Shown here piece by piece: positions 53,057 through 61,108 of a DNA stretch of 61,108 nucleotides. A program made the position numbers and the translations under genes. Position 1 is the stretch's first letter. The number at the start of each line of letters is the position of its first letter. The stretch spans positions 8,482-69,589 of the forward strand of contig PLXC01000127.1 in assembly GCA_003151275.1 (NCBI GenBank), read 5' to 3'. The notes beneath the pieces were generated by a model. The model was not told where the DNA came from and made no database searches. It was given only the letters and a program-made list of their open reading frames with translations. The stretch comes from Candidatus Melainabacteria bacterium. GTDB lineage: Bacteria > Cyanobacteriota > Vampirovibrionia > Obscuribacterales > Obscuribacteraceae.

Positions 53057-54826
53057 ATGGCAGGGCTACTCAAGACGATTGCAAAGCGGCTGCGTCAAGT
53101 GGCCTTTTCATTCCGGGAAAAGCCACCAGCCAAAGTAGATGATTATGTACTTGAGCACTTTTTGCTCTACCACGGTCTGGTTGGCACCAGTCCAGAAAAT
53201 CAACGCTCCTTCCGCGATGTGCGTCAAGACATTTTTTCGGCGCTAGAAAGTAAGAGCAGTCTTCAGCTTTGCATAGCACTGAAGGTTCAGCCACTGTGGT
53301 GGGACGACAAACTTAAAACAATATTTGATCAATTCAAGGATAAGGCCAGGGCTGCCGAGGTTTTACTGCCCCAGCTTGATGACACCACTTGGCCGAATCG
53401 GTCAGATCCGCTTGGACATCCTGAATGGGTCGTTCGCGCAAATGCGGCCAACATGTTGGCCCATCTCAAACATGCACAAGCAGATGATCGGATGAGTCGG
53501 GCCTTGCGTGACACCATAGATAATGGCAGTGCCGCCTTTTGCCATATTGCATATGCACTGGGAAAACTTGGTACGGATCAGGCCAAAGAAGTTCTCAAAG
53601 AGTTTATCAACGCTGATGAGCCGTGGTTTCGCGTTGATGTTGCGGGCGCTCTAGCTGCCACTGGGCGTGAAGATGTTTACACGGATCTGTCTGAGGCACT
53701 GTTTTCAAATCACCCATTGCAGGATTACACCGCGGTTGCAATTGCTCGACATCGAAAGCCAACTCAATTTTTTAACAGCGCGCATGAAATAGTTCAGGAC
53801 GGCGGTTGTTCGCTGGTGGTCGGACTATTGCAGGCCTCCAAACAAACCTTCAACTCAGATCTAATCAACGATATGCAACTTACTGATTTACTTCCAACTA
53901 TTTCTCAATTAGCACACGAGGCACCAAATCCGATCCGCATTCGGACGGCAATTCTCCTATCCAGCTGGATCAAGGCAGAGAACCAGCTTTCTGGTCGTTC
54001 AGAATTAGCAAACGAAATGAGCAGTATCTCCGATCAATTTAATTCACCTGAAACAGGCGAGCTATTGCGACGGCACTTAAATCCGTCAACCTCGGAGATC
54101 AAATCATGGTCCGAATGCAACCAGCGCCAAGCTATCCAACTGCTCGGTGAACTACGGATGGAATCAGCCTTTCCAGACCTATTGAATATGCTCGAAAAGG
54201 GAATTGGACCCCTTGAAACTGTCATTCAGTCCCTCGAAGATCTTGGAGATGTAGCGGCAGCAAAACCTCTTGTGACCCTAGCCAATCGGTTGGTGGATGT
54301 ACAAAGCCGCACCAACAAGCCGATTAGCAAACAACCCGTGGCCGAAGAATACGAAGCAGAGGCAAAGTCGTACTGGCAAATTCTCAAAGCACTGGGAAAT
54401 CTGCCGGCGAAGGAGTCGATGACATTGCTGGCCAATGCCACGAATGATTTTGCTCCTGACAAACGCGAACAAGCACTTGCGTCTCTAACTTCCGCTTTTG
54501 AAAAGAATTCTCAACTGATGCCAAAAAAAGAAGTTTCGGAATTATTGAAAAAGGGACTCTCGGATCAGTCTGCTGGTGTGCGGGTTGTTGCCTTGAACGG
54601 TGTGGAACAATTGGACTGCATTGAACTTATTGATTTGGTTTTGGATTTATTCGACGCTCGTGAAATTTCAGTAGCCAAACAAACAAAGCAAACCCTGTCT
54701 CGGCTCTGGGAGCAGGGTCACGGAAAAAAAATCGAGTCAGAATTACAGGCTAGACTGAAGAAAGAACCAGACGAATTCAAACGGAAAAAGATTCTCGAGT
54801 TCATTAGTTCCGAGAAAACCACCTAA
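53057..54826 (+). CDS. HEAT-repeat protein
   Basis: A 589-residue cytosolic protein. After a basic start (LLKTIAKRLRQVAFSF) it is alpha-helical with HEAT-type repeats, clearest at WVVRANAANMLAHLK, AFCHIAYALGKLGTDQAKE, FRVDVAGALAATGRED and the last third (AGVRVVALNGVEQLDCIEL). No catalytic motif. HEAT repeats form curved surfaces for protein binding. AGGA lies 6 nt before ATG 53057. It is followed by an acidic repeat protein 102 nt on. Confidence 0.85.
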   Translation: MAGLLKTIAKRLRQVAFSFREKPPAKVDDYVLEHFLLYHGLVGTSPENQRSFRDVRQDIFSALESKSSLQLCIALKVQPLWWDDKLKTIFDQFKDKARAAEVLLPQLDDTTWPNRSDPLGHPEWVVRANAANMLAHLKHAQADDRMSRALRDTIDNGSAAFCHIAYALGKLGTDQAKEVLKEFINADEPWFRVDVAGALAATGREDVYTDLSEALFSNHPLQDYTAVAIARHRKPTQFFNSAHEIVQDGGCSLVVGLLQASKQTFNSDLINDMQLTDLLPTISQLAHEAPNPIRIRTAILLSSWIKAENQLSGRSELANEMSSISDQFNSPETGELLRRHLNPSTSEIKSWSECNQRQAIQLLGELRMESAFPDLLNMLEKGIGPLETVIQSLEDLGDVAAAKPLVTLANRLVDVQSRTNKPISKQPVAEEYEAEAKSYWQILKALGNLPAKESMTLLANATNDFAPDKREQALASLTSAFEKNSQLMPKKEVSELLKKGLSDQSAGVRVVALNGVEQLDCIELIDLVLDLFDAREISVAKQTKQTLSRLWEQGHGKKIESELQARLKKEPDEFKRKKILEFISSEKTT

Positions 54827-54928
54827 TTTACGCGGTGGATTCTGCACTCTAGTGCTTTAGTTTGGTGAAGATAGGGTAGAACAATTCCAGCCTGGTATAG
54901 GTAAAACCCACTTTTAAAAGAGGTTGCG

Positions 54929-55684
54929 ATGGCAGATTCGGAAATCAAAGCCACGGAATCCGTAGATTCAGAAAGCAAAACTTCGGAATCTGCAGATCCG
55001 GAAAGCAAAGCTTCAGCATCTGCAGATCCGGAAAACAAAGCTTCATCCGCAGATTCGGAAAGCAAATCTTCAGCATCCGCAAATTCGGAAGCTAGTGTTA
55101 CACCCCCTTCCGAAGCCAATGGGGATCCGGTCTCTGGGGGCAGACTACCGCAGCATCACGTTTCAAATTTCCTAGATGAAGTTCTCGATCAACCGAAGTT
55201 GGGATCGGAGAAACACGGCTACAAACACCCGATGATTCTCGATTTAATTCTGGCGATCGGACTGCTTGTGTCCATGGGTGGATTCACTGTCGGTCTGATA
55301 AATATCTACATTACCCACCAGGCCGAACAGAGCATCATGCAGCGCAACTACAGAGCCGCCATCACTGTCCTGCGAGGCGCACCGCTTGCGGGCTTCTTCA
55401 CTATGCCAGGTTCTGATCCAGCCGATTTGCTAAATCAGGCGCTTTATTTAGATGCCATGGAAAGATTGGACGCAAACGGAGAAGACGAGACTGCGTTAAA
55501 AGATCTGGAAAAAATTCAAGCTGGATCACGTTATTTCGATATTGCCCAAGACATTTTAAAAGAACATTTCAAGCCGTCTGATACTCAATTGCAAGGACAA
55601 GCCGAACACACCGCTAGCCCTGCTGAAGCAGTTGCACCCAAAAAGCCGATCTTGCCGCCAGCGGAAACTGACGCTACGCCTTGA
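54929..55684 (+). CDS. Membrane protein with acidic 10-residue repeats
   Basis: A 251-residue protein. Residues 2-61 consist of six turns of a 10-residue unit of the form A-D-S-E-S-K-A-S-A-S, one turn with nine residues. A single span lies near 105-130 (MILDLILAIGLLVSMGGFTVGLI); the rest is a helical outer part and a Pro/Ala/Glu-rich tail. The repeat tail would be cytosolic or outside depending on topology. GAGG is 5 nt before the ATG. No known function. Confidence 0.8.
   Translation: MADSEIKATESVDSESKTSESADPESKASASADPENKASSADSESKSSASANSEASVTPPSEANGDPVSGGRLPQHHVSNFLDEVLDQPKLGSEKHGYKHPMILDLILAIGLLVSMGGFTVGLINIYITHQAEQSIMQRNYRAAITVLRGAPLAGFFTMPGSDPADLLNQALYLDAMERLDANGEDETALKDLEKIQAGSRYFDIAQDILKEHFKPSDTQLQGQAEHTASPAEAVAPKKPILPPAETDATP
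54932..55108 (+). repeat. Tandem 30-nt coding repeat
   Basis: Units at 54932, 54962, 54992, 55022 (27 nt, one codon lost), 55049 and 55079 share the pattern GCAGATTCGGAAAGCAAAGC with variants. The repeats code for the acidic N-terminus of the membrane protein. Confidence 0.8.
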
Positions 55685-55711
55685 TTGTGCACGCGCTCCA
55701 CTGCGCCACCT

Positions 55712-56038
55712 TTAGATGCCGGGTCGCAGTCCAGCCAAAGAATAGTGCAGACCAAAGCGACTGGGCACCGCTTCTTTGACTTTGCCTATCTGCTCAATCA
55801 CAGTGGTTGAAACAGGCCGATACTCAGATATTCGCGAATAATCTACGTAATTTGCAGGATTGATCTCGGGTCTCATTTTCATCACACGCAAACTAAACGT
55901 ATGCGGTTTGCTACCGGCGGGAGTACCGACTTCTGTTTGATAAATCATCTGAGCCCAACACGGAGGCACAGCGAGTAAAACAGAAACCAGACTGGCTCGA
56001 ATAATTGAAATTCTTGAAATCGGTGCTATTGCATTCAT
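55712..56038 (-). CDS. Small exported protein of unknown function
   Basis: A 108-residue protein with a signal peptide (ISIIRASLVSVLLAVPPCWAQ) and a short mature part of about 78 residues with a Tyr-rich centre (NYVDYSRISEYRPV). AGGAGG 6 nt before the ATG is the best ribosome site in the window and supports translation. The mature part has no recognised motif. It is convergent with the acidic repeat protein, with 27 nt between stops. Confidence 0.75.
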   Translation of the reverse strand: MNAIAPISRISIIRASLVSVLLAVPPCWAQMIYQTEVGTPAGSKPHTFSLRVMKMRPEINPANYVDYSRISEYRPVSTTVIEQIGKVKEAVPSRFGLHYSLAGLRPGI

Positions 56039-56388
56039 GAGCTGCCTCCTATGAAGACTGCCATGTCTATTCTAGACCCGAGAGAGAGAAAGGAGAGGTT
56101 CCCTCCTGTTTTCCACCAATGCTAATGTTAAGGCAAAAAGACAGACTTTTCGAATTCCGCAAATCACCACACAACAAGGGTTTGAGGACTGTCGAAAGTC
56201 CCGAAGTGCTGATGTAATATTGCTTTACTTAATATGGGGTCCAAAACTCAAAAAAAAATAAAAAGGATCCCCCACCTTTTAATCTAATATCGCCTGTGCC
56301 TGAAAACGGAACCCGGACTAGAACTACATTGCCCAGCTTTGTGCACCACGGTGCTGGCACTTTCAGGCGTATGGGGATTCTATTACTA
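56039..56388. other. Gene-free region upstream of the small exported protein
   Basis: A 350-nt AT-rich gap with no gene-like frame. It contains an A-run (56252-56266), and a 14-nt copy of TTCAGGCGTATGGG (56362-56375) that recurs on the other side of gcvH (56782-56795). It should hold the promoter of the small exported protein (minus strand); none could be assigned. No terminator for gcvH is visible. Confidence 0.4.
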
Positions 56389-56772
56389 TTAATCGACGAC
56401 GAATTCTTTGTAAGCGTCAGCGGTCATAGCGCTTTCCAACTCGGTTTTGTTTTCAACTTTGACTTTTATCATCCAGCCTTCGCCGTAACAGTCATGATTG
56501 ACGAGCTCAGGTTCGGCGCTCAGTTTGTCGTTTACAGCTGTAATTTCGCCACCACAAGGCATGAAAAGGTCAGATACTGACTTTACCGACTCGATTACGC
56601 CGAACTTCTGTTCGTTCTTGAATTTTTGACCAACTTTCGGCAACTCGACAAATGTGACGTCGCCAAGCTGATCGGCCGCAAATGAAGTGATACCGATAAC
56701 CGCAGTATCGCCCTCCATGCGAACATATTCGTGGCTTTTGACATACTTCAACTCGGCGGGGTAAGTGAGCAT
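56389..56772 (-). CDS. gcvH: Glycine cleavage system H protein
   Basis: A 127-residue lipoyl carrier: YVKSHEYVRMEGDTAVIGI at the front, the lipoylated Lys as K64 in GVIESVKSVSDLF, and the family end EGWMIKVKVENKTEL. It shuttles the aminomethyl group between the P and T proteins during glycine breakdown to a one-carbon unit. AAGGAGG is 4 nt before the ATG. It follows gcvT by 104 nt on the same strand; a gcvP gene does not follow. Confidence 0.96.
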   Translation of the reverse strand: MLTYPAELKYVKSHEYVRMEGDTAVIGITSFAADQLGDVTFVELPKVGQKFKNEQKFGVIESVKSVSDLFMPCGGEITAVNDKLSAEPELVNHDCYGEGWMIKVKVENKTELESAMTADAYKEFVVD

Positions 56773-56876
56773 TGTGCCTCCTTCAGGCGTATGGGCGCAA
56801 AGCTGCGCCGCTATGTTCGACTGTTATATCAATGAAATGGGCGCTTGAGATCAGAAATTGCAGATCAATTTGCATT

Positions 56877-57983
56877 CTAGCGTCCGCGTTTGTAAAAGGG
56901 CCGCGCCACCACTTTTGCGGGCACTTTAGTGTCTCGAATGGCGATGCTGAGCTGAGTACCGACTTTCGCGTGAGCCGGTGGCACAAACGCAAAAGCGATA
57001 GGGTAGCCGACAAATATTCCTTGTGACCCGCTGGTCACTTTCCCGATCTTTTGCTCGCCTAAGTACACATCATAACCCTGACGGGGTAAAGCCTTTCCTT
57101 CGGCTCGAAGACAGACGCACTGTTTTACCAGCCCTTCCGTTTTTTGTTTGAGGATAACGTCTCGTCCCAGAAAATCACCTTTATCAGGTTTGACACTCCA
57201 ACCAAGTCCCGCTTCAATGGGACTTGTAACGTCATCTAACTCATGTCCATATAAGGGCAACCCAGCCTCAAGGCGCAATGTATCTCGGGCACCAAGTCCG
57301 CACGGTTCTATGCCGAATTTCTTGCCTCGCTCTAAGAGCAGGTTCCATAGCGCTTCCGCTTTGTTCGCTTTGACAAAGATTTCAAATCCATCTTCACCAG
57401 TATAGCCAGTCCGTCCGAACCAAACATCGATACCATCAGCGGTGCCTTCACCATAAGTGAAGGAAGCCATCTCCTTCACAGACGGTCCAACTATCTCGGC
57501 GAAAAGTTCAATTGCATGTGGTCCTTGTAAGGCAAGTAAGCCAGTTTGGTCAGAAATATCTTCGAGTTTCACTTCCTTGAAATTAGAAAGATATTGATTA
57601 AGCCAGTTCCAATCTTTTTCAATGTTGGAAGCATTGACGACAAGCAACCAGTCGGATTTTCTGCGATATACGATTAAATCGTCGACAGTGCCGCCATCCG
57701 GTCTGACGAACTGAGTGTATAGCGCCATATCTGGCTTTGAGAGTTTATTGCAGTCGTTGGCAACCATGTGTTGGACGAATTCAGCCGCTTGCGGACCCGT
57801 CACGAGAAACTCACCCATGTGCGAGACGTCGAACAAACCTACTTTGGTTCTCACGGCTAAATGTTCTTGAACGATCGACTTGTACTGCACCGGCATGTTC
57901 CAGCCTGCGAAGTCAACCATTCGTGCTGCAATGCTGCGATGAGCAGAAGCAAGCGGGGTTTCTTTCAACGTTGTGATGACCAT
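56877..57983 (-). CDS. gcvT: Aminomethyltransferase (glycine cleavage T protein)
   Basis: A 368-residue T protein that moves the one-carbon unit from the H protein to tetrahydrofolate. Signs: TPLASAHRSIAARMVDFAG, then VGLFDVSHMGEF, GGTVDDLIVYR with the catalytic Asp, GRTGYTGEDGFEIF and GLGARDTLRLEAG. ATG 57983 is preferred: GAGG is 8 nt upstream and the protein then starts as usual for the family. The frame continues back to an ATG at 58073, which would add a 30-residue charged helix of unknown worth. Confidence 0.95.
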   Translation of the reverse strand: MVITTLKETPLASAHRSIAARMVDFAGWNMPVQYKSIVQEHLAVRTKVGLFDVSHMGEFLVTGPQAAEFVQHMVANDCNKLSKPDMALYTQFVRPDGGTVDDLIVYRRKSDWLLVVNASNIEKDWNWLNQYLSNFKEVKLEDISDQTGLLALQGPHAIELFAEIVGPSVKEMASFTYGEGTADGIDVWFGRTGYTGEDGFEIFVKANKAEALWNLLLERGKKFGIEPCGLGARDTLRLEAGLPLYGHELDDVTSPIEAGLGWSVKPDKGDFLGRDVILKQKTEGLVKQCVCLRAEGKALPRQGYDVYLGEQKIGKVTSGSQGIFVGYPIAFAFVPPAHAKVGTQLSIAIRDTKVPAKVVARPFYKRGR

Positions 57984-58262
57984 GAACGCGACCTCTTCAC
58001 TATAGGGAGACAAGCCTAGCGCATCCTGGCTTTTGATGATCTTGTTCAGCTCGTCTTCAACGCTTTTTAACATGGTGCAATTTGCAGGTAACGAATTCGT
58101 TCCTCTTGTTTGCCGTAACAGCCTAGGCTATTGTCACTCCAGGCTCTAAAAAAAGCTGAGCTGTTAGCAATGACCTTGAAATTTTGCCTGATTTACCTCC
58201 CCGACTATTGAGGAACAGAGGCCCAAGTCGCTCCGTCGTGGACTGCGCTGTGTAGGTTAATC

Positions 58263-60182
58263 ATGTTACCTGGAACAACCCTAGAGACGAAAAGACAGAA
58301 GTCTGGGATCGGACAGTCACTGACCATTCACCCCACTTATGTGAATAAGCGTCCGATTGTCATGCTGTCTTTGGTTTTAGCGATTATCGCGACCAGTTGC
58401 ATCTACATGTTTTGGCAACAAGCCGCATCGGTGATCCATACAAGCGAGCAGTTGAGCAAATCCAGAGATCTGGTAAGTTGCCTTGACAATACGCTTTCGA
58501 CGCTTCGCGATGCTGAGAGCAGTGAACGGGGCTATGTTGTCACCGCCGACCCGACCTATCTGAAACCGTACTACTCGTCGCGGCAACTCCTTAATAAGCA
58601 TTTGATGGATCTGCGTGGGCTAACAACTTCGTCTGAGCTGAAACACAAAGTCAGTGATTTGGAAGTGTTGATGCGAGAAGAAGTGGCGGAGATGGATAAA
58701 ACAGTTAGTCTTCGCACTCCTCAAAACTTCAGAAACTCGTGGCTGGTTGTGGTGCGTGGACGTGGAAAACAGATCATGGACGAGGTTACTGCAGCGATCA
58801 CGTCAATAAAAGCCAACGAAGAAGCGATTGCGAGCAAATCAGCCCATAATGTGCGTGATGCCAATCGAACCATAATGACGACCCTGCCAGTGATCCTAAT
58901 AGTCGCAGCTATCATGGTTGGTCTGCTGGTAATTTTTTGTTTTAAATTTATGAACGAGAAAAAGCTAAGCGAACTGAGGCTCAGTCATTCCTACAAACTG
59001 TTTGAAAGTTTTATGGATAATAGCCCGAGTTTTGCGTTCATAAAAAACAAAGAAGGCAAATACCTATACATAAATAAGAGTCTGGCGGCGCGTTTTGCCA
59101 CCGATGGAGAGCCAGTAATTGGCAGGTGTGACATTGATTGGCTACCTGCGGATGTAGCAGAGAATATTGCCGAAAATGACAAGACGGTTTTGAGATCAAA
59201 TAATCCAATTCGAACCATTGAGATAATTCCAAACACAAGTACCGACTATCAAGAAACTTGGGTGGTGATCAAATTCCCAGTTACCGACCTGGCAAACAAT
59301 GGTTTCGTGGGCGGTGTCGCAATAGATATATCGGATATGAAGAAAGCTGAGCAACAAATCGCTGAGCTAAATCAAGTTTTGCATTCACGCATCAGTGATT
59401 TAGAGATGCTCACCTCAGAATTAGAATCTGCCCGCGATCAAGCCATGAGCGCTTCCAAGTTGAAATCGCAATTTATTGCCAACATGAGTCACGAAATCAG
59501 AACACCCATGAGCGGATTGCTTGGGATGTCAGAGCTACTGCTCACAAGCGAGTTGGATGTGGAATCAAGGGAGTTAGTCACTTACATCCATTCATCAGCG
59601 AATAATTTGCTCGCGGTGGTTAATGACTTGCTTGATTTCGCAAAACTCGAAGCGGGTAAGGTGGTGCTGGACAATGCGCCGTTTTCTATTAAGGACTTGT
59701 TGGAGGATGCGATCAATTCCGCTACTTTTGAAGCGCAAAAAAAATCTTTGAGCCTAACAAAATCGATTGGCGCAACCGTGCCGGATTTAGTCGTCGGTGA
59801 CTCTGGAAAACTGAGGCAAATTCTCTTGAACCTGACTCATAACGCAGTAAAATTTACACCGTCAGGCAGCATTAATCTAACAACAAATATAGTCGCTCAG
59901 AAGGACCAGAACATGTTAATCGCCTTTGAAGTAGAAGATACTGGAATTGGTATCACCGAAGAAGCACAGCAAAAATTATTTGAACCTTTCGTGCAAGCAG
60001 ACGGCTCCACGACGAGACAGTATGGTGGCACTGGGCTGGGACTATCGATCTGCAAATCTCTTGTAGAGTTAATGGCGGGCCGGATCGGCGTTAGAAGCGA
60101 CCCGAGCGAAGGGTCAACATTTTGGTTTACAGTGCCGCTCAAAACTGTTGCCTCCAAGCAAGAAGAAGAAGATGCCGCCTAG
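58263..60182 (+). CDS. Sensor histidine kinase with CHASE3 and PAS domains
   Basis: A 639-residue membrane sensor. Span 1 (about 34-52), a CHASE3-type outer helical domain (about 55-200, with [18 protein letters not shown]), span 2 (about 207-229), a PAS domain (about 245-365; [19 protein letters not shown] and [12 protein letters not shown]), a coiled coil, a HisKA dimer domain with the phosphoacceptor H410 in MSHEIRTPM, and an ATPase domain (N-box [10 protein letters not shown]1 DTGIGI, G2 GGTGLGLSI). No receiver domain is attached and no response regulator is next to it. Signal unknown. Confidence 0.95.
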   Translation: MLPGTTLETKRQKSGIGQSLTIHPTYVNKRPIVMLSLVLAIIATSCIYMFWQQAASVIHTSEQLSKSRDLVSCLDNTLSTLRDAESSERGYVVTADPTYLKPYYSSRQLLNKHLMDLRGLTTSSELKHKVSDLEVLMREEVAEMDKTVSLRTPQNFRNSWLVVVRGRGKQIMDEVTAAITSIKANEEAIASKSAHNVRDANRTIMTTLPVILIVAAIMVGLLVIFCFKFMNEKKLSELRLSHSYKLFESFMDNSPSFAFIKNKEGKYLYINKSLAARFATDGEPVIGRCDIDWLPADVAENIAENDKTVLRSNNPIRTIEIIPNTSTDYQETWVVIKFPVTDLANNGFVGGVAIDISDMKKAEQQIAELNQVLHSRISDLEMLTSELESARDQAMSASKLKSQFIANMSHEIRTPMSGLLGMSELLLTSELDVESRELVTYIHSSANNLLAVVNDLLDFAKLEAGKVVLDNAPFSIKDLLEDAINSATFEAQKKSLSLTKSIGATVPDLVVGDSGKLRQILLNLTHNAVKFTPSGSINLTTNIVAQKDQNMLIAFEVEDTGIGITEEAQQKLFEPFVQADGSTTRQYGGTGLGLSICKSLVELMAGRIGVRSDPSEGSTFWFTVPLKTVASKQEEEDAA

Positions 60183-60484
60183 CCGCTTGCTAAAATTTGT
60201 TTTAAGGATTTGGAACTTTAGTTTTGAGATCCCCGTCATATGAACCAAAGAACAGAGAAATCTTTCTCCCCAGTACGGCTAAACGTCACGCGAACGCAAT
60301 AAACTCTACTGGTTCTTTCGCAAAATCCAAAAGAGAAATTCTCTCCGGCACCAGGCCAAGCACAAACGCACAATCTGGGGCCGGTTTTCTTTTGCTCAAA
60401 TTGTTGGTTGGAAATAACTTAAATCGTTGATTGCAGAACGACGTTAGGAGCCAGCTGGGACGCTAGCTCTCTCAGGAAAATAAT
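60183..60484. other. Gene-free region after the histidine kinase
   Basis: Roughly 300 nt with no supported gene: a 68-codon TTG frame (60224-60430) has no ribosome site or known motif. No terminator for the kinase is seen. Confidence 0.4.
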
Positions 60485-60507
60485 GGGGCACTGATGGTCA
60501 GTGCCCC
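60485..60507 (-). terminator. Terminator of the acidic repeat gene at the right edge
   Basis: A perfect 10-bp stem GGGGCACTGA / TCAGTGCCCC with a 3-nt loop, followed in the minus direction by ATTATTTTCC. It is 29 nt after the stop codon of the right-edge gene. Confidence 0.85.
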
Positions 60508-60536
60508 ACTTTCATTCACGTTTGATTCGATGGTTA

Positions 60537-61108
60537 TCAGTCCTTAGAATCTTTCGCATCATCTTCGCGCTCTTCTTCCTTCGTCTCATCGCTGCTATCA
60601 GCAGAAGGAGATTCTTCATCTTTAGCGCCTTCGCTTGCTTCCGCTGGGGACTCTTCCTTAGTCTCTCCACCTTCTGTAGCTTCTGGTGCTTCGGCTTTGT
60701 CCTCTGTAGACTCAGCGGCTGGTTCTTCTTCCTTGACTGCTTCAGATTCAGCCGCAGGTTCTTCTTCCTTGACTGCTTCTGGTTCAGCGGCTGGTTCTTC
60801 TTCCTTGACTGCTTCTGGTTCAGCGGCAGGTTCTTCTTCCTTGGCTGCTTCTGGTTCAGCGGCAGGTTCTTCTTCCTTGGCTGGTTCTGAATCAGCGGTT
60901 GGTTCTTCTTCCTTTTTAGCGTCTGCTTCAGCAGCGGGTTCTTCTTCCTTGTGTTCTGCGGATGCGGGCTCTCCTTCTTCTTTAGCTTCTTCTTTGTTTT
61001 CTTCTACGGGTTCGGCTTCTTTCGCTTCTTCTTGGTTTTCTACAGCGGGCTCAGCTTCGTCAGTTGCTTCTTTGTTCTCGGGCTCAGCTTCTTTCGCTTC
61101 TTCTTTGT
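60537..61108 (-). CDS. Acidic Glu/Ala/Pro-repeat protein, 5' end outside window
   Basis: The minus strand is open from the right edge to the TGA at 60537-60539 (190 codons; the start lies beyond the window). The product is very acidic and repeats a 12-residue unit close to KEEEPAAEPEAV at least five times, flanked by looser EEAKEAEPxE turns and ending in EEREDDAKDSKD. A good terminator follows. The antisense frame at 60501-60890 gives a Phe-rich hydrophobic mirror and is rejected. Such tails occur in membrane-linked or ribosome-linked proteins; function unknown. Confidence 0.8.
   Translation of the reverse strand, partial: KEEAKEAEPENKEATDEAEPAVENQEEAKEAEPVEENKEEAKEEGEPASAEHKEEEPAAEADAKKEEEPTADSEPAKEEEPAAEPEAAKEEEPAAEPEAVKEEEPAAEPEAVKEEEPAAESEAVKEEEPAAESTEDKAEAPEATEGGETKEESPAEASEGAKDEESPSADSSDETKEEEREDDAKDSKD

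Noticed and set aside
58074..58262. Glycine riboswitch upstream of gcvT
   Set aside because: No conserved glycine-aptamer motifs could be found in the gap.
60501..60890. Plus-strand frame for a Phe-rich hydrophobic protein
   Set aside because: It is the mirror of the acidic repeat gene on the minus strand, which has a stop, a terminator and sensible composition.

Overview
The window looks like a chromosomal segment of a Gram-negative-type bacterium with roughly balanced base composition. Best guess (inference, not proven): a member of the Obscuribacterales / Vampirovibrionia ('Melainabacteria'), the non-photosynthetic relatives of cyanobacteria. Reasons: several membrane-tethered Ser/Thr kinases, secreted TPR and HEAT proteins, proteins with the LEKKxFG / RLxRLE motif pair, frequent non-ATG starts, and a fermentative (AdhE) plus glycogen (GlgP) metabolism. 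No phage, CRISPR array, rRNA or convincing tRNA was seen; the only mobile-element trace is a broken TnpB remnant.

Layout. 1-6.1 kb: 3' end of a transmembrane Ser/Thr kinase, a secreted unknown, a three-gene run with two tandem double-YbjQ-domain proteins, and a coiled-coil membrane protein, closed by a strong terminator. 6.2-13.5 kb (all minus): Mpo1-like protein, ferritin-like protein, an ABC-2 exporter operon ending in an MlaC-like protein, then adhE followed by a STAS protein. 13.8-22.6 kb (plus): large TPR protein, HEAT protein, and two translationally coupled membrane Ser/Thr kinases. 22.6-30.6 kb: matrixin-like protease, NagB, ICMT-like membrane methyltransferase, TnpB relic, secreted cyclophilin, a zinc-ribbon protein with two sigma-region-4 modules, a small overlooked ORF, an SGNH-like protein and a secreted repeat protein. 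30.8-39.2 kb: DnaK, PATAN plus degenerate GGDEF protein, UPF0173 hydrolase, glycosidase-like secreted protein, fatty-acid desaturase, ribbon-helix-helix protein. 39.5-48.3 kb: GlgP, thioredoxin-like protein, membrane proteins, HD hydrolase, then ffh-rpsP-khpA. 48.5-61.1 kb: glycosyltransferase, double aspartyl protease, acyl-CoA dehydrogenase, MscS channel, HEAT protein, gcvT/gcvH, hybrid sensor-type histidine kinase and, at the right edge, the 3' part of a very acidic repeat protein on the minus strand.

The most unusual signals are: (1) a dispersed repeat family built on a 16-nt core containing the palindrome CACTAGTG, with four core-bearing intergenic copies, one related locus that lacks the core module, and two copies that have become protein-coding; (2) an approximately 115-nt two-frame overlap between rpsP and khpA that appears obligatory, since khpA has no other start; (3) a sigma-like protein with two region-4 domains, an N-terminal zinc ribbon and no region 2; and (4) a STAS protein next to adhE whose phosphoacceptor serine position is aspartate.
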